Source: Alnus glutinosa
Taxonomy: Eukaryota; Streptophyta; Magnoliopsida; Fagales; Betulaceae
Direction: 5' to 3'
Assembly (NCBI RefSeq): GCF_958979055.1
Contig: NC_084886.1
Location: forward strand, 48,067,654 to 48,131,653
DNA: 64,000 nucleotides
Position 1 is the first letter of the stretch. Every line of letters starts with the position of its first letter. The notes beneath the pieces are model-generated. The model saw only the letters and a list, made by a program, of their open reading frames with translations, had not been told where the DNA came from and searched no databases. A program made the translations under genes and the position numbers. Shown here in pieces: positions 11,538-22,630 of this stretch.

Positions 11538-11980
11538 TTAAGATCAAGGTCATGATGAAGAGCAATTCAGTAGTATTTAATTAAACTGCTTAATTAGGGT
11601 TATTGTAGAATTTGAGTTCATCTACTTTTTTGTTCATTTAATTGTTTCTACCTTTTTTGCTTTTGGCGGTTCTAAAATTTCTACTGATTAACATTATTAA
11701 TTTAGATCAGCTTCTTGTTTAAGGAATGTGTTTCAATTCTAATCTTTCTTATAATTATTTTGAGGTCTTCTTTAAGGATGTGTACGTTTGTGATATATAT
11801 ATATTATCCATGAATTAATTCCTCGATCATCCCCTTTGCTTCACACTTTTTTGTTGGCCCCTTAATTAGTGGTTGTTCAACCTCTTCTTGATAAGTCACC
11901 AGGGATAAGTACCCCTTTCTCATTACGCCTTAATAAACCACAAAAAGAATGATGGGGATATAAATTAATTGTCTGCATGC
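11538..11980 (+). other. 3' flank of the PHT1 gene
   Basis: AT-rich probable 3' UTR and downstream DNA. An AATAAA lies near 11934 but is rather distant from the stop codon. No other gene is seen. Confidence 0.4.
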
Positions 11981-11990
11981 AGGTTCCTCC

Positions 11991-12172
11991 GAGTAATGCT
12001 ACACGTCATACCCATGTCCCTCTTGTGTCCCTCTAAAAATGAGGTGGCTTTTAAAATCACCATTGAGCTTGTGATTGATCAAAATTGAATTTTGATCATA
12101 TGGTGATTTTAAAAGCCACCTCATTTTTAGATGGACACAAGAGGGACATGGGTATGACGTTTAGAATTACTC
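11991..12172. mobile_element. MULE-like MITE, 182 bp, family C, with perfect 10-bp target duplication
   Basis: Both arms (about 75 bp each, more than 90% matching) begin GAGTAATxCTA and include ATGTCCCTCTTGTGTCC. AGGTTCCTCC flanks both ends exactly (11981-11990 and 12173-12182). The hairpin is almost complete, with a loop around GATCAAAATTGAATTTTGATC. The near-identity of the arms indicates a recent insertion. Its terminal GAGTAATGCT is shared with the element at 43031-43151. Confidence 0.9.
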
Positions 12173-12182
12173 AGGTTCCTCC

Positions 12183-13614
12183 AGCTATCTCTTAGAAATT
12201 CTTTTTGAGGATCCTAGATATATGAGGATCATGCAAACCGGCCGCAGTGATCGATCTCCTATTAAATCTTAGATTTCCTTTTAGACATGATGATGATGAG
12301 ATGGAGATTAATAATCTAATTAATTGTACCTTTAGTTTTCCTTTTTGCAGAGCTAATTTTTATTTTTAAACATTATTAGTGTTAGAATTAAATGTGCTAT
12401 GTGAAACTGTGAATGTTAGAAACCATCTTTTTATTCTCGTTTTATCCTTCCAAAGTTAATATGGATTTTAAAATAACTATTGAATCAAAATTCAATAGTG
12501 ATCAATCCAAATCTAATGGTAATTTTAAAAGTCACAAACTTTGAGAGACTAAAAAATTATATAAAAATGGTCCATAGCATTATATATATATAACATAATG
12601 TTTTAGTTTATGACGTAATAGAATACAAAATCAAAAGTATTTTAAGAAAAATAATTATATTTTCACTTTGGCATATGCTATTTCTCCAACTCATATCAAG
12701 TCTCATCCAACCTTTCTTTAAACCAGCCATTAAATCTGTTTTCTTACCAATAGTTGATTTTAAAAAATTGTTTGAGTTGAAGAGAATTGAAAAGGTCGCA
12801 TTTCTCTTGTACTTTTTCTTCTTCTTTTTTTTTTTTTCTTGTTTTTGATAGAGACTTGCTTCTTCTCCGACTTCTGTCCAACTATCGTCCATGTTTTTTT
12901 AAATTAATCATTGAATTTGTTTTTCTAGATGTATGTATGTCATATATACATTTTTAATTATTGTTTTTTTTAAAAAAAAATAAAAAAATAAAAAAATTTG
13001 TTAGAGTTAGACGGGAGTTGGAGACCTTTTTTTTTTTTTTTTTTTTTTTTAATAACCGTATCATTTCAATTTTAGAATTTTGAATTTGGATTGGAGTAGT
13101 ACGTATGATAAGAGTCTCATGAGATGTGATTTTCTAGTTACTAATGTATTTTATATGGTAGAGAAATTTGAAATGGTAGTAATCTAATAAGAAGAGTTTA
13201 AATTCAATCAGGAATGTACTTTTTTATCTATGTATCCATAAAGATGGCATTTGAATCCACAAAGATATCGTAAAAAACAATAAACATTAAAGGAAAACAA
13301 AAATATAACAAAATGAATTAATTAGGAGGAAAAAAATGAAAATGAGAGATAAGTTGAATTAAACTTTCGATAAACGAACTTTAATGCATAACAAGAAGAT
13401 TACACGATTGCCGATTGGCATCTGCAAGTATGATCTCGATCCTCCCAAAGACATTAATCCATTTTATTTGGAGCATTCCAGTACGTGGATAGAGAATTTA
13501 TTTACTTCAATATTTTCTTGTTAAAATCTCATAAATGTTTAATATAATATTAGGGTTAAATAAATATTTATTTGAACTAAGGTGTCTAAGGGTTAAATAA
13601 ATATCTATCCCCAA
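12183..13614. other. Intergenic DNA with a degenerate MITE relative
   Basis: No gene is present. At about 12430-12560 there is a degraded palindrome (GATTTTAAAAT...ATTTTAAAAGTC arms with TCAAAATTCAAT between) related to the family C element just upstream. Several long T and A tracts follow. Confidence 0.5.
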
Positions 13615-14509
13615 TTATTGCTCGTGGTGTTGGAAGAAGTTGCTGAAACTTTGAAATATTGCTAAACAATTTTTGAGCTTCAAAGTAGGGAGTGGGTCTC
13701 AGATTTTCTTTAGGCATGATAAGTGATATCCTACCGGCTATCTGTTGGATTGTTTTGGCTCTCGTGCAGTGCATGACTCAGGTATTCCCCTTGATGCTAA
13801 GGTGTCTAAGATCATTAATGATGGGGATTGATACTGGCCATTTGCTCGGTCTAATTCTATTGTGAAAATTCAATGTAAGCTGCCTGAGATTCTTATTGAA
13901 GGTGCAAATTTGGCTATTTGGCATTCTCCCAAGTCCCAATGGTGCTTATTCTTGTGCAGCTACTTACTTTGTTTGTTTTGTCATGCTTGTCATGAAAGTC
14001 AGGAGCATCTTTTTTTTTCAGTGCAGATTTAGTTTGAAGATGTGGAGGACATTGATGTCTGCGTGCCTCTTCACTGACATTCTGTCTTAATGAGAGAAGG
14101 TTATGACTTTGAGCATTGCTACACTCCGGGGGAAAGGTTTACAAGCTAGTCTTGGTAAACTTTGTTTAGGTGCATGCATTTATCATCTTTGGCAAAAATG
14201 AAATGTCAACAGCAATTTGAGAACTGAGGAGGCTATGGTTAAACAGATTACATGTGAAGTTCGTACTCGAATCCTTGTTAAGAAATCTTTTAAGAAACTA
14301 CATAAATGTATAGAACTTGTAATTAGTTGAAATTTACAAAAGTTGTTGGTATAGGTTTGTTGTTTTCCTATAGTAATGACTATATAGGTCATTTTAGATA
14401 GTGTCATCTGTTTGAGGTTTTTGGGCTAGTGTTTACTAGTGAGTATAGTTGATTGAGAACTTATAAATTTCTTGATTCATCAAAAAAAAAAAAAAAAAAA
14501 AAAAAAAAA
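13615..14509 (+). mobile_element. L1-type LINE relic (3' end of ORF2 with poly(A) tail)
   Basis: Pieces in shifting frames match the C-terminal region of plant LINE ORF2: an AKQFLSFKVGSG-like segment, FRHDKWYPTG, then KVSKIINDGDWYW, and a zinc-binding (zf-RVT) region CHACHESQEHLFFQC followed by LKMWRTLMS. Several stops and frameshifts break it. It ends in TTGATTCATC followed by an A-tract at about 14481-14508. The element is 5'-truncated and dead. Confidence 0.75.
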
Positions 14510-16049
14510 CTATGTGGTTTATCATTTTATCAAAAGGCTCTTTGAGTTTTCAAAATATATAATAAATTTAGTCTACGTGATTAATTTTTATCTTTATCAA
14601 AATGAAATAAAATCGAGGGACATAGATCTACACCCACCCTATAGCCTTACAGTTCCAATCCGGCCGTTTATCTACCATAAAATAAAACAATAATTAAAAA
14701 ATAAAAAAAAATAAAAAATAAAAAAAAATAAAAAACCAAAAGAATTTTTACCACTCGTGCAAAGTCACGTATAAAAAAGTTATCATATATACGTACATTT
14801 GTGTCATATTAGCATATTACTTCAAATTAAAAATTAAAAGTTAATTTTTTATTTTTTTATTTTTTTTTAAAAAGGTGAATGGATAAAAATCTCCTCCACA
14901 TATGGTGATGGGGTTCTCCGACCCAACTCCATCATTGTAGATCAAGGTGATTTATGGAGGACCTCCATGTTAGAAAAAATAAACGGAAGTAGAAAACTGA
15001 AATGCTCATAAGGGGCGTTACGTCGCTTTCCTTGAAAAATTATTTGTCCATACTAAAAAGATATGCAAAGGATTACAACAAATATTTCTCTATGATACAA
15101 TGGAGCCCATAATCCTTTATTTGTTTAATTACGTTTTGCACAACTGAAAATTAAACCTGAACGCTTTCAGATAGACATAGACAAATAATTGTAATTTTAA
15201 ATACAGAAGGTATCAGAAAAAGTACTGAAGATCTCTTTTTATTAATGATAACTAGATAACAGTTACTTCTGTATTATATTGATAACTATTAATCCAAAAC
15301 CATCATAAACTGCTAATAAACACTTAATTTTGACCATCAGATCAAATAACTGTCAATTATTATTTAATAATAACCATTAGATTATTATTAATTAATCTCA
15401 ACCGTTAGATCAAATGTGATTTGACCTTATAGTTTATTTTAGTGATGGTCTAGTAAATTCAACCACTGGATTTACCTAGGAAGCATCCTATAGTTTAAAT
15501 CAAACCACCAGATCGATTAATCATGACCATCAAAAATTGAAAGGTCATGATTAGATCGCTCCGAGCGCCCTACAGCCCACTGCCACACGCGCGTGTGCGT
15601 TCAGTGCCTCGCACCGTACTAGAGTATACACGTACGAGTATACACCCAAGCATTACTTTAAATGCTTAAAGTGTGTAGGGCCTTATAAATGCCAACTACA
15701 CTTTCACTTTTTTCATGTAGGACTATCTTTATTTAATGCTCTTTAACACCTTCATTTTAAAACATTCACAAGACACAAAATAATATTATATATATATTAA
15801 TTTTGAAAATACTTTAACACTTCACTCCCACAGAGGTGGCTCTCGTAGGGACCATCACCCCATTGAGGTAATTGTCTCCCGCGTTGGGTCCCTTGTGACC
15901 CTCTTCAGCATGGCAGAAGATGGGTTACAGGGGACTCCCCCACCCCCCGCAACCCAATCTCTCTCGTGCTAGTGGAGAGGGTCCTTGTAACCCACCGCAA
16001 TACGAGAGAAGTGTGGATGAAGGCTTTTTCTGTTTTTATTTGCGATATT
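14510..16049. other. Repeat-rich intergenic DNA
   Basis: No gene seen. From about 14960 to 15660 the sequence, with ACCATCAGATCAAAT-like motifs repeated and a GC-rich CGCGCGTGTGCG stretch, looks like noncoding retroelement DNA, but I could not find its ends. Confidence 0.45.
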
Positions 16050-17229
16050 CACTACAAAAATTTCAAGAATTATGGACGGTTTCAAACCTTCCAGAAATTG
16101 CAAAAAATTGTCTAGAAAAATGTTCAGACAATTTTTTCTGGACGGTTTCAAACTGTCCAGGAAAATGTGGACCAAACAATTTGCAATTTCAGACGGTTTG
16201 GGAAAAACCGTCCAAATTTTTTTTTAATTATAATAATTATTATTTTTTAATATAATAATAATTATTATTATTTTTGTCCAGCGATCAAAGCTTCGTTGCC
16301 TTTTCTTTCATAGCCATCTCGCCGACTAAAGGGACCACCGAAAGGTTGTCACAGTCGCATATCTTCACCATGAATCCATCATGATTGTGAAAGAATATTT
16401 GATCAACGTGGATCACGCCTCCCTCCACCATCGCCCGCACGTATGTGATCTCCATCTCCATCAGCTTCTTCTCCACCGCACCCATGCTCTCGCACTACCC
16501 ATCAAACATTAACTCCAAACCCCCCACAAAAAAAAAAAAAAACAAAGATTCGTCCGGTAGTTTGGAAGAGAGTGGTGACGAGGAGGCTGGAAGGTGGAGA
16601 GAAAGAGAGAGGAAGAGAGAACTGGCCGGAAATCCACGTATTCTGGCCAAATCTCTCTCTGTATTTCGGCCACAGATCCAGCTGAGCGTGGGTTTCGGCC
16701 GGATCTATCAAACCCACGCACGTACACTAGTGTAGGTTTGACATATTCGGCTGAAAACCTAGTCGCTAGATCCTGTTCCCGCCGATCATTCAGATCCAGT
16801 CGCCCGTCTTCAATCGCCGGCCGGAGAGAGGAAGAAGAATGAGAGAGAGAGGGCTCTAAGGGAGAGATGGTTTTTTTTTTTTTTCGGATAGAGGAAGAAG
16901 AATGATGGTTTTATTTTAAAAAGAAAGAAAACTGAAAAAAAAAAAAAAAAAAAAAAAAAAGAAGAAGAAGAAGAAGAAGAAGAAGAAAAGAAAACAGAAG
17001 AAAAGAAAAAATGTTACAGACAATTTAAAAAAAAAAAAAACTGTCTCTAAATTCATCTGAATATTAATTTACAGATCGTTACAACAAAATCGTTTGGAAA
17101 TTAAAATATACAGATGGTTTTAATAAAACCGTCTGAAAATTAAAAACCGTCTGTAAAACTATAATTCTAGACGGTTTTCAAAACTGTCTAAAAAAAAAGT
17201 CAAGAAAATGCATTTTTTTTTTTTGTTGG
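16050..17229. mobile_element. Non-autonomous CACTA (En/Spm-like) element with captured gene fragment
   Basis: The left end is CACTACAAAAAT, the canonical CACTA terminus. Both ends hold arrays of subterminal repeats GACGGTTT and AAACCGTC (16075-16215 and 17085-17185), a hallmark of the superfamily. The right end is degenerate (TTTTTGTTGG for TTTTTGTAGTG), but a 3-bp ATT duplication flanks both ends (16047-16049 and 17230-17232). No transposase is present. The interior (16270-16860) is much more GC-rich and contains a glyoxalase-like fragment on the minus strand plus proline/arginine-rich leader-like sequence. Confidence 0.7.
16285..16491 (-). pseudogene. Captured glyoxalase-I-family gene fragment (C-terminal exon)
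   Basis: On the minus strand a 66-codon frame (start 16485, stop at 16285) reads MGAVEKKLMEME..., then VDQIFFHNHDGFM, KICDCDNLSVVPLVGEM. Plant GLYI4/GLYI7-like glyoxalase domain proteins end with VDQLFFHDPDGFMIEICNCDxLPVVPL by my recollection, so the match covers the last exon. The family's metal-binding Glu (MIEIC) is Lys here (MVKIC), and the N-terminal domain is missing, so the fragment cannot be an active enzyme. It lies wholly inside the CACTA element, which suggests transduplication. Confidence 0.65.
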
Positions 17230-17850
17230 ATTGTACTTGTTGAGTTAGATGTTCCTTCTTGATTTAGTAATGAAATCTGTAATTTTTTTTTTTTTTAAAA
17301 AAAAAAAAATGAAAAGAAAAAGAAAGAAAGGAAGAAAGACGTACAATAGTGACACCATATCACGACATATTATATAATCATGCGTTAATAATCTCTAAAG
17401 TAAGATATCTTATAGAACACACATTTAGTAGTTTATTTTTATATAATCTAAAACACATATTGGCTAATTCTTTCGAAGATGATTTAGAAAAGAAAATATA
17501 CCGCACTAAACTCTCGGCTTCGGAGCGCCAGGTCATTTGCTTAACATTAATCTATTATGTTTCTTTCAAAAAAAAAAAACATTAATCTATTATGTGAAAT
17601 TAATGCACAACGTGGGAGCCAGCAGGTGCTGAAAACAATCATCTCTCACAAAGGTACACTTCAAGAAAAGAAAAACATTCATTAATGCACCTAAGAAGAT
17701 CATTGGTTTGTTAACAGATTTTTTTTTTGTTAGTATTAACAGAAAATATTATTCTTGTATTTTTTTTTTTCTTTTTTATCATTTTGTAGTCTATAGGTTT
17801 AAGGATTTTTGATAGACCCAAAAAACGAAAAATAGAAAAAACTAATTAAA
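17230..17850. other. AT-rich intergenic DNA
   Basis: No gene and no element with recognisable ends; several A and T homopolymers. Confidence 0.5.
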
Positions 17851-17854
17851 AAAG

Positions 17855-18262
17855 GATCACTTTACGTAAGGGTACCAAACTATTGGCCTATTTGATTTAA
17901 GGGTACTGAACTTTAAAACGTCTAAAATTAGGGTATCCAATTTTTAAAACATCTCAATAACAAGTACTTCGTTAGGATTTGCCGTTAAATCATGCTAAAA
18001 TTTTCAAAATATTCATGTGTTTATTTTTTATAAAAATTTTTAAAGATTCAAGCATAGATATTTTTGTAAATTCCGTTAAATTATGACCAACACCTAAAAA
18101 TTTTATCATTTTTTTTTCTAAAAAAAATTAAGGGTATTTTAAAAATTTTGACAAGATTTAACAGTAAATCCTAACGGAGTACCTGTTATTGAGTGTTTTG
18201 AAAATTAGATATCCTAATTTGAGACGTTTTGAAGTTCATTACCTTTAAATGAAGTTCTCTCA
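17855..18262. repeat. Long foldback repeat (about 408 bp)
   Basis: Left arm motifs (AGGGTATCCAATTTTTAAAAC, CTTCGTTAGGATTTGCCG) recur as complements in the right arm (GAAAATTAGATATCC, TAAATCCTAACGGAG). The arms are about 190 bp. I could not settle the exact ends or target duplication. Confidence 0.55.
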
Positions 18263-20131
18263 AATTTTTTTAGGCTCACTAATTATTACAAATAACCCCC
18301 TTCTTTTTTTCTTTTTCCTAAAGTTGTATACAAGGCTACAAGCCGTCCATGTTGTGAAATTGACATTATATTCACAATATCTTTGAAATATCGTACAAAA
18401 AAATCTAACAAAAAAGGTTTGCTTTCCCATCCCATAATCATCACCCGTAGGTTACAGCAAATTAGTGTAAGGTGGTCGTGCAACCACTTGGGAGTACCCA
18501 ATAATCAATCCCATGGCCATCGGCTATCAATTGCGATTGGCTGGAGTGACCAACAATTGACAACTATCGGATACAGTGGATTAATTCTGTCCAAGGCTTT
18601 TAACTCCTTTAGGAAAAAGACTTTCCATTTGGATAAAGGGATTCTGATCCCCCATTTTGGTTTTATATATATATATATATATATATTCGGCCCAAATATT
18701 ACGCTTCATTCCTATTGCTCTCCTTTGTGCTTTGACCTCTTCAAATAAATAAATTTCTCCTATTTGTCCATTAATTAGACTGTTTATTGTATAGTTAAAT
18801 CGCTCATAGGATTTAAACAAGTGTTTGAGTAGTTCGAGCAGGTGACGTTCGAATGGCCTAAACCTTCGCCCGAAAAAAATAAAACCTAGGTGCCCTCTCA
18901 CATAAAGGTGCCCCTTGCACCTTATTTAGTAATTGGATCATAGCTAATTGATAGTGTTAAAGGTCAATCTTAAAGCTTTAAATATTTCCTTCCTTCAAAA
19001 AATAAAAATATTTTATACAACATTTTTAGCACACTTTTTTGATACGACACTGTCAATTAGTAATTGGATCATAGCCAAATCACAATGTCATGTCAATCGG
19101 AAGAGTAATACCCATGTCTTACATACGAAATGACTAATTTTTTTTAAAATACATATATAGAGAAGAGATTTAAAAAACATCATTTCTCTTATGAAAATGG
19201 AAATGCCCATATGTCAAGGTGAATTTCTTAAATTAAACTCCACTTTATCTATTCACTTTCTTATCTTGGTAAAAAAATAAGATTAGAGTTACATTTCTTA
19301 TCTTTTTTTAGATTGGGTAGGAATAAGATCTTCTGTTTGAAATGAAAATGATCTATTTTATGGTCATAAATTGTATTTATTGCATATCAAATTAATATTA
19401 ATGCACCTTTTAAAAATTTAAAATAATATAAAATTATAAACACCATTAAATAAACCAACAATTAAAAAATAAAAATAAAAATATTGAGCATAAAATATAT
19501 GGTTATCAATGTAGAGGATGGTTGTCCGATTGGGTATGCTATAAACTATAAAGTAAGTTCAGTTCCTTTATCAACAAGCAAAGCAGTACGGGATTGGGAA
19601 ATTTCCATTTTCCAACATAAAAAGCTGGTTGGGCCTACTTTCACATTTACAAAAATTACCATACTCTTCTTCTCTCTCTCTCTCTCTCTCCACCTAAATA
19701 TTATTATGTGCCGTTTTTGAACAAGTAATTGCAGTCTTTACCGTATAATAAATAGCAACCTTCCTCGAAAGTCAGATTGGGGGGACTGATCCTTTGAAAA
19801 ACACGCACCATGATGCCACCCTTTACGTCCATTCAAATCCCAATCAATCCTAACCGTCAAAACAAAAAGACCTCGTCATCAACGGTGATCATCCCCTGAG
19901 GTAAATTTTTCATTATAAGGATTAGCAACAGGCAGTACTCATTTGGGGACTGGAACGGCACGTGCCGGCCTGCCACAGTAAAGCGAAAAGTGTTGGAATC
20001 TAGATCCGGCGACCAAATCAAGACCGGGACCTCTCGAATCCAACGGCTCTAAACGCAAACGAAATTCGAACCCTTGTGATCCCCATCACGCGGTCCATAT
20101 TGAACCTCACTCCCTCTTCATATTACACGAT
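18263..20131. other. Intergenic DNA upstream of the MORN gene
   Basis: No gene seen. A TA microsatellite lies at about 18665-18686. A 17-base direct repeat (TAGTAATTGGATCATAG) occurs near 18930 and again near 19060, bracketing a small inverted-repeat element. From 19800 onward the sequence turns GC-richer, consistent with a gene promoter. Confidence 0.5.
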
Positions 20132-20138
20132 TATAAAT
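20132..20138 (+). promoter_or_regulatory. TATA box of the MORN gene
   Basis: TATAAAT about 340 bp before the ATG predicts a transcript start near 20165 and a long leader containing a CT microsatellite and a uORF. Confidence 0.5.
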
Positions 20139-20176
20139 GTGACTTAACCTGGTCCAAGCCTCTCAGATTCACTCAC

Positions 20177-20201
20177 ACTCTCTCTCTCTCTCTCTCTCTC
20201 T
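20177..20201 (+). repeat. (CT)n tract in the 5' leader of the MORN gene
   Basis: About twelve CT units just after the predicted transcription start. CT/GA tracts in plant leaders often bind GAGA-type (BPC) factors; here that is inference. Confidence 0.7.
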
Positions 20202-20318
20202 ATCTGAGACTCTGTCCTCTCAAGGTTCTATCATTTTTCTCTGCGATTGCTCGCTTTTGAGTCGGTCTGCTTACGTGCGCTGCCGTGAGTGACGGTGCTA
20301 ATCGTGCGCCGCCGTGAG

Positions 20319-20435
20319 ATGTCGCCGGCGGCATCTAGCAACTCTGGCGTTAAGAATCTTGTGCTGCAGGAGGGCCCACTACTAGGGGATAAGAAAGAAA
20401 CCAAGAAAGAGAGAAGATCAGACGGCGGGGATTGA
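20319..20435 (+). CDS. Upstream ORF (38 codons) in the MORN gene leader
   Basis: ATG at 20319 opens a frame of 38 codons ending TGA 20433-20435, out of frame with and 35 bases before the main ATG at 20471. The peptide begins MSPAASSNSG and has a basic, charged end (KKETKKERRSDGGD). It would be translated before the main ORF if the transcript starts at the TATA box at 20132, and could reduce main-ORF translation. Whether the peptide itself is conserved cannot be judged from one sequence. Confidence 0.4.
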   Translation: MSPAASSNSGVKNLVLQEGPLLGDKKETKKERRSDGGD

Positions 20436-20470
20436 AGAGACGAATCTACTAAGGGACCCACTGGGACGAG

Positions 20471-22630
20471 ATGGACGGCCAGAAAAGCCAGGCGAAGCTC
20501 ACGAGAACACAGTCCTCGCTCCTCCGGTCGTCTCCGACCATCCGATCGTCCATTCACAGCCTCTCTTCGGTTAACGAAGAAGACGGTATCATCCCCCACC
20601 AACAAGACTCGGAGGAAGAGAAGTTGATGAAGAAGCCTAAGAAATCTGGGTCGACTCCGAGAACCGGGTCGACCCGGTTCACCAGCCCTGTCCTCGCCAT
20701 GGCCACGCTCTGTGTCTTCACGCTCTTCTCTCTGTTCTTCTTCTTCTGCTTATTCTATCTGAGGAAAGAAGAGACACCCACTTCGGAGAACCTGCTCTTG
20801 GCCCTGATTTTCTTCGCCGTGGCGCTGTTCTTCGCGTCCAAGCACAAGGGTCTGATCCACCAGGCCTTACTGGTCCTCAAGAACTCGTGGGATGAGAGCG
20901 CGAAGCGACTCGGGCTTTCTAGAACCAGCTCGAAACCCGTCCAGTGGTTCATCGGCGAGCCGAGCGTGCAAAAAGCTCGACAAAGAAGCAACAAGATCAT
21001 ACGGGAAGGCGTGGAGTTCTACAGCAATGGGGATTTCTACGAGGGGGAGTTCCACAAAGGGAAGTGTAATGGGAGTGGGGTGTACAACTACTTCGTGAAT
21101 GGAAGGTACGAGGGGGACTGGATCGACGGGAGGTACGATGGGTATGGGATCGAGAGCTGGGCCAGAGGGAGTAGGTACAAGGGGCAGTATAGGCAGGGCT
21201 TGAGGCATGGCTATGGGGTTTACAGGTTCTATACCGGGGACTCGTATGCAGGGGAGTGGTGCAATGGGCAGAGCCATGGGGTCGGAGTGCAGAACTGCTC
21301 CGATGGAAGCTGCTATGTTGGGGAGTTCAAGTGTGGAGTCAAGCACGGCCTCGGTTTCTACCACTTCAGGTGAGTTCCTGGGGACTTTTCTTTTCTGGAA
21401 TTTTATTTTTGAAACTCTTGGGTTTGAATTGGGGTTTCTTTAGTGGTGTTTTATATTATTGGGTTTTTGTGATTGATTGTGTTTTTAGCGTCATCTTTGT
21501 GGGGCGTTACTAGATTTGAACTGTTTCGTGATTAATAGAACAGTGGATTTTTTTTTTTTAATTGTTGAATTGTGTGATTGATTTCTTGGGTTTCTGTAAA
21601 AGCATCAAAGATTGAATCTTTTTTTGGTTTGTGTTGGTAATTTTGTTTTCGTGATGATTGGTTCTGTTTTTCGAATTTGAGTTCTTGAAGATAGACCCGG
21701 GTGGAAATGTAAGTCTGGCATTGACTTTGTATTTTCTGTTTTCTTGAGATTTATAGCGGTTCCAACTACTTTGGTGGTCTATTTTGCTTAGTTTGCACGG
21801 ATTGGAAACTTTGAATTTTTCAACTTCTTGAATTTTAGGGAATGGGATAACTGCAAGCTCAATTGTACTGCTCTGTCTTGTTAGACAGTGAAACTTTATA
21901 TTTATTTATTTAGGTTCCTCCAGATTTGTTTGTAATTTTGTGTTGATGCTGAATTGATTGGTCTGTCCTGGATTGATCCTCTTGGTCTCTGGTGATTTTT
22001 TTTTTTTTTACTTCAATGCTGTTGTCATTGTATTTTTTTTCCCTTTACTTTTAGGCCTGCTCTAGATGAAGTAAATTATTTTAACAGAGGAACCAAATTT
22101 GTGACATTGAATATCATTGTGTTGTAGAAATGGAGATAGATATTCGGGAGAATATTTTGGAGACAAGATTCATGGATTTGGCGTGTATCACTTTGCTAAT
22201 GGTCACTGCTACGAGGGGTCGTGGCATGAAGGCCGTAAGCAAGGCTATGGTATGTATACCTTTCGAAGTGGAGAGACAAGATGTGGAGAATGGGATGCCG
22301 GCACCCTTAAATACCCTCTACCCCCACTAACTGACACAGTCCTTCGAGTAATTCAGGTATTTTTTGACATTGATATCTCATTCACCATTGTCATCTTCCT
22401 GGTTATCAAGCCTTGTTCATCATACTAAAAACTCAATTCTCACCACTTATGTCGTAAAATTGCAGGCTGCTCGAAAAACGGCAGAGAATGCTATCAACCT
22501 TCCCCGAGTGGATGAACAGGTAAACAAGGCAGTCATGGCTGCAAATAGAGCCGCCACTGCCGCAAGAGTTGCTGCTGTCAAAGCTGTTCAGAACCGAATA
22601 GATGGGAAATTTTGCGACACAAATGTCTAG
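20471..22630 (+). CDS. Membrane-anchored MORN-repeat protein (3 exons)
   Basis: Exons 20471-21369, 22128-22356 and 22466-22630 join in frame (phases 2 and 0) to give 430 residues. Layout: a Ser/Arg/Lys-rich disordered N terminus; two hydrophobic segments (about 74-97 and 106-122) predicted to anchor it in a membrane; then seven full MORN repeats and an eighth partial one (about 188-365), each of the pattern YxGEWxxGxxHGxGVY; and a C-terminal alanine-rich helix (377-430). In Arabidopsis such proteins (At1g77660, At1g21920) are often named 'SET7/9 family', but no SET domain is present, so a methyltransferase activity is not supported. MORN repeats typically bind lipids or scaffold membranes. 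No frame damage is seen. The antisense 165-codon frame across exon 1 is a shadow of the biased codon usage. Confidence 0.93.

Noticed and set aside
20867..21364. 165-codon minus-strand frame opposite the MORN repeats
   Set aside because: Proline/valine-rich shadow produced by periodic MORN codons on the other strand; no independent start, promoter or family.
20471..22630. SET7/9 histone methyltransferase
   Set aside because: Similarity to SET7/9 is only through MORN repeats; no SET domain is present.
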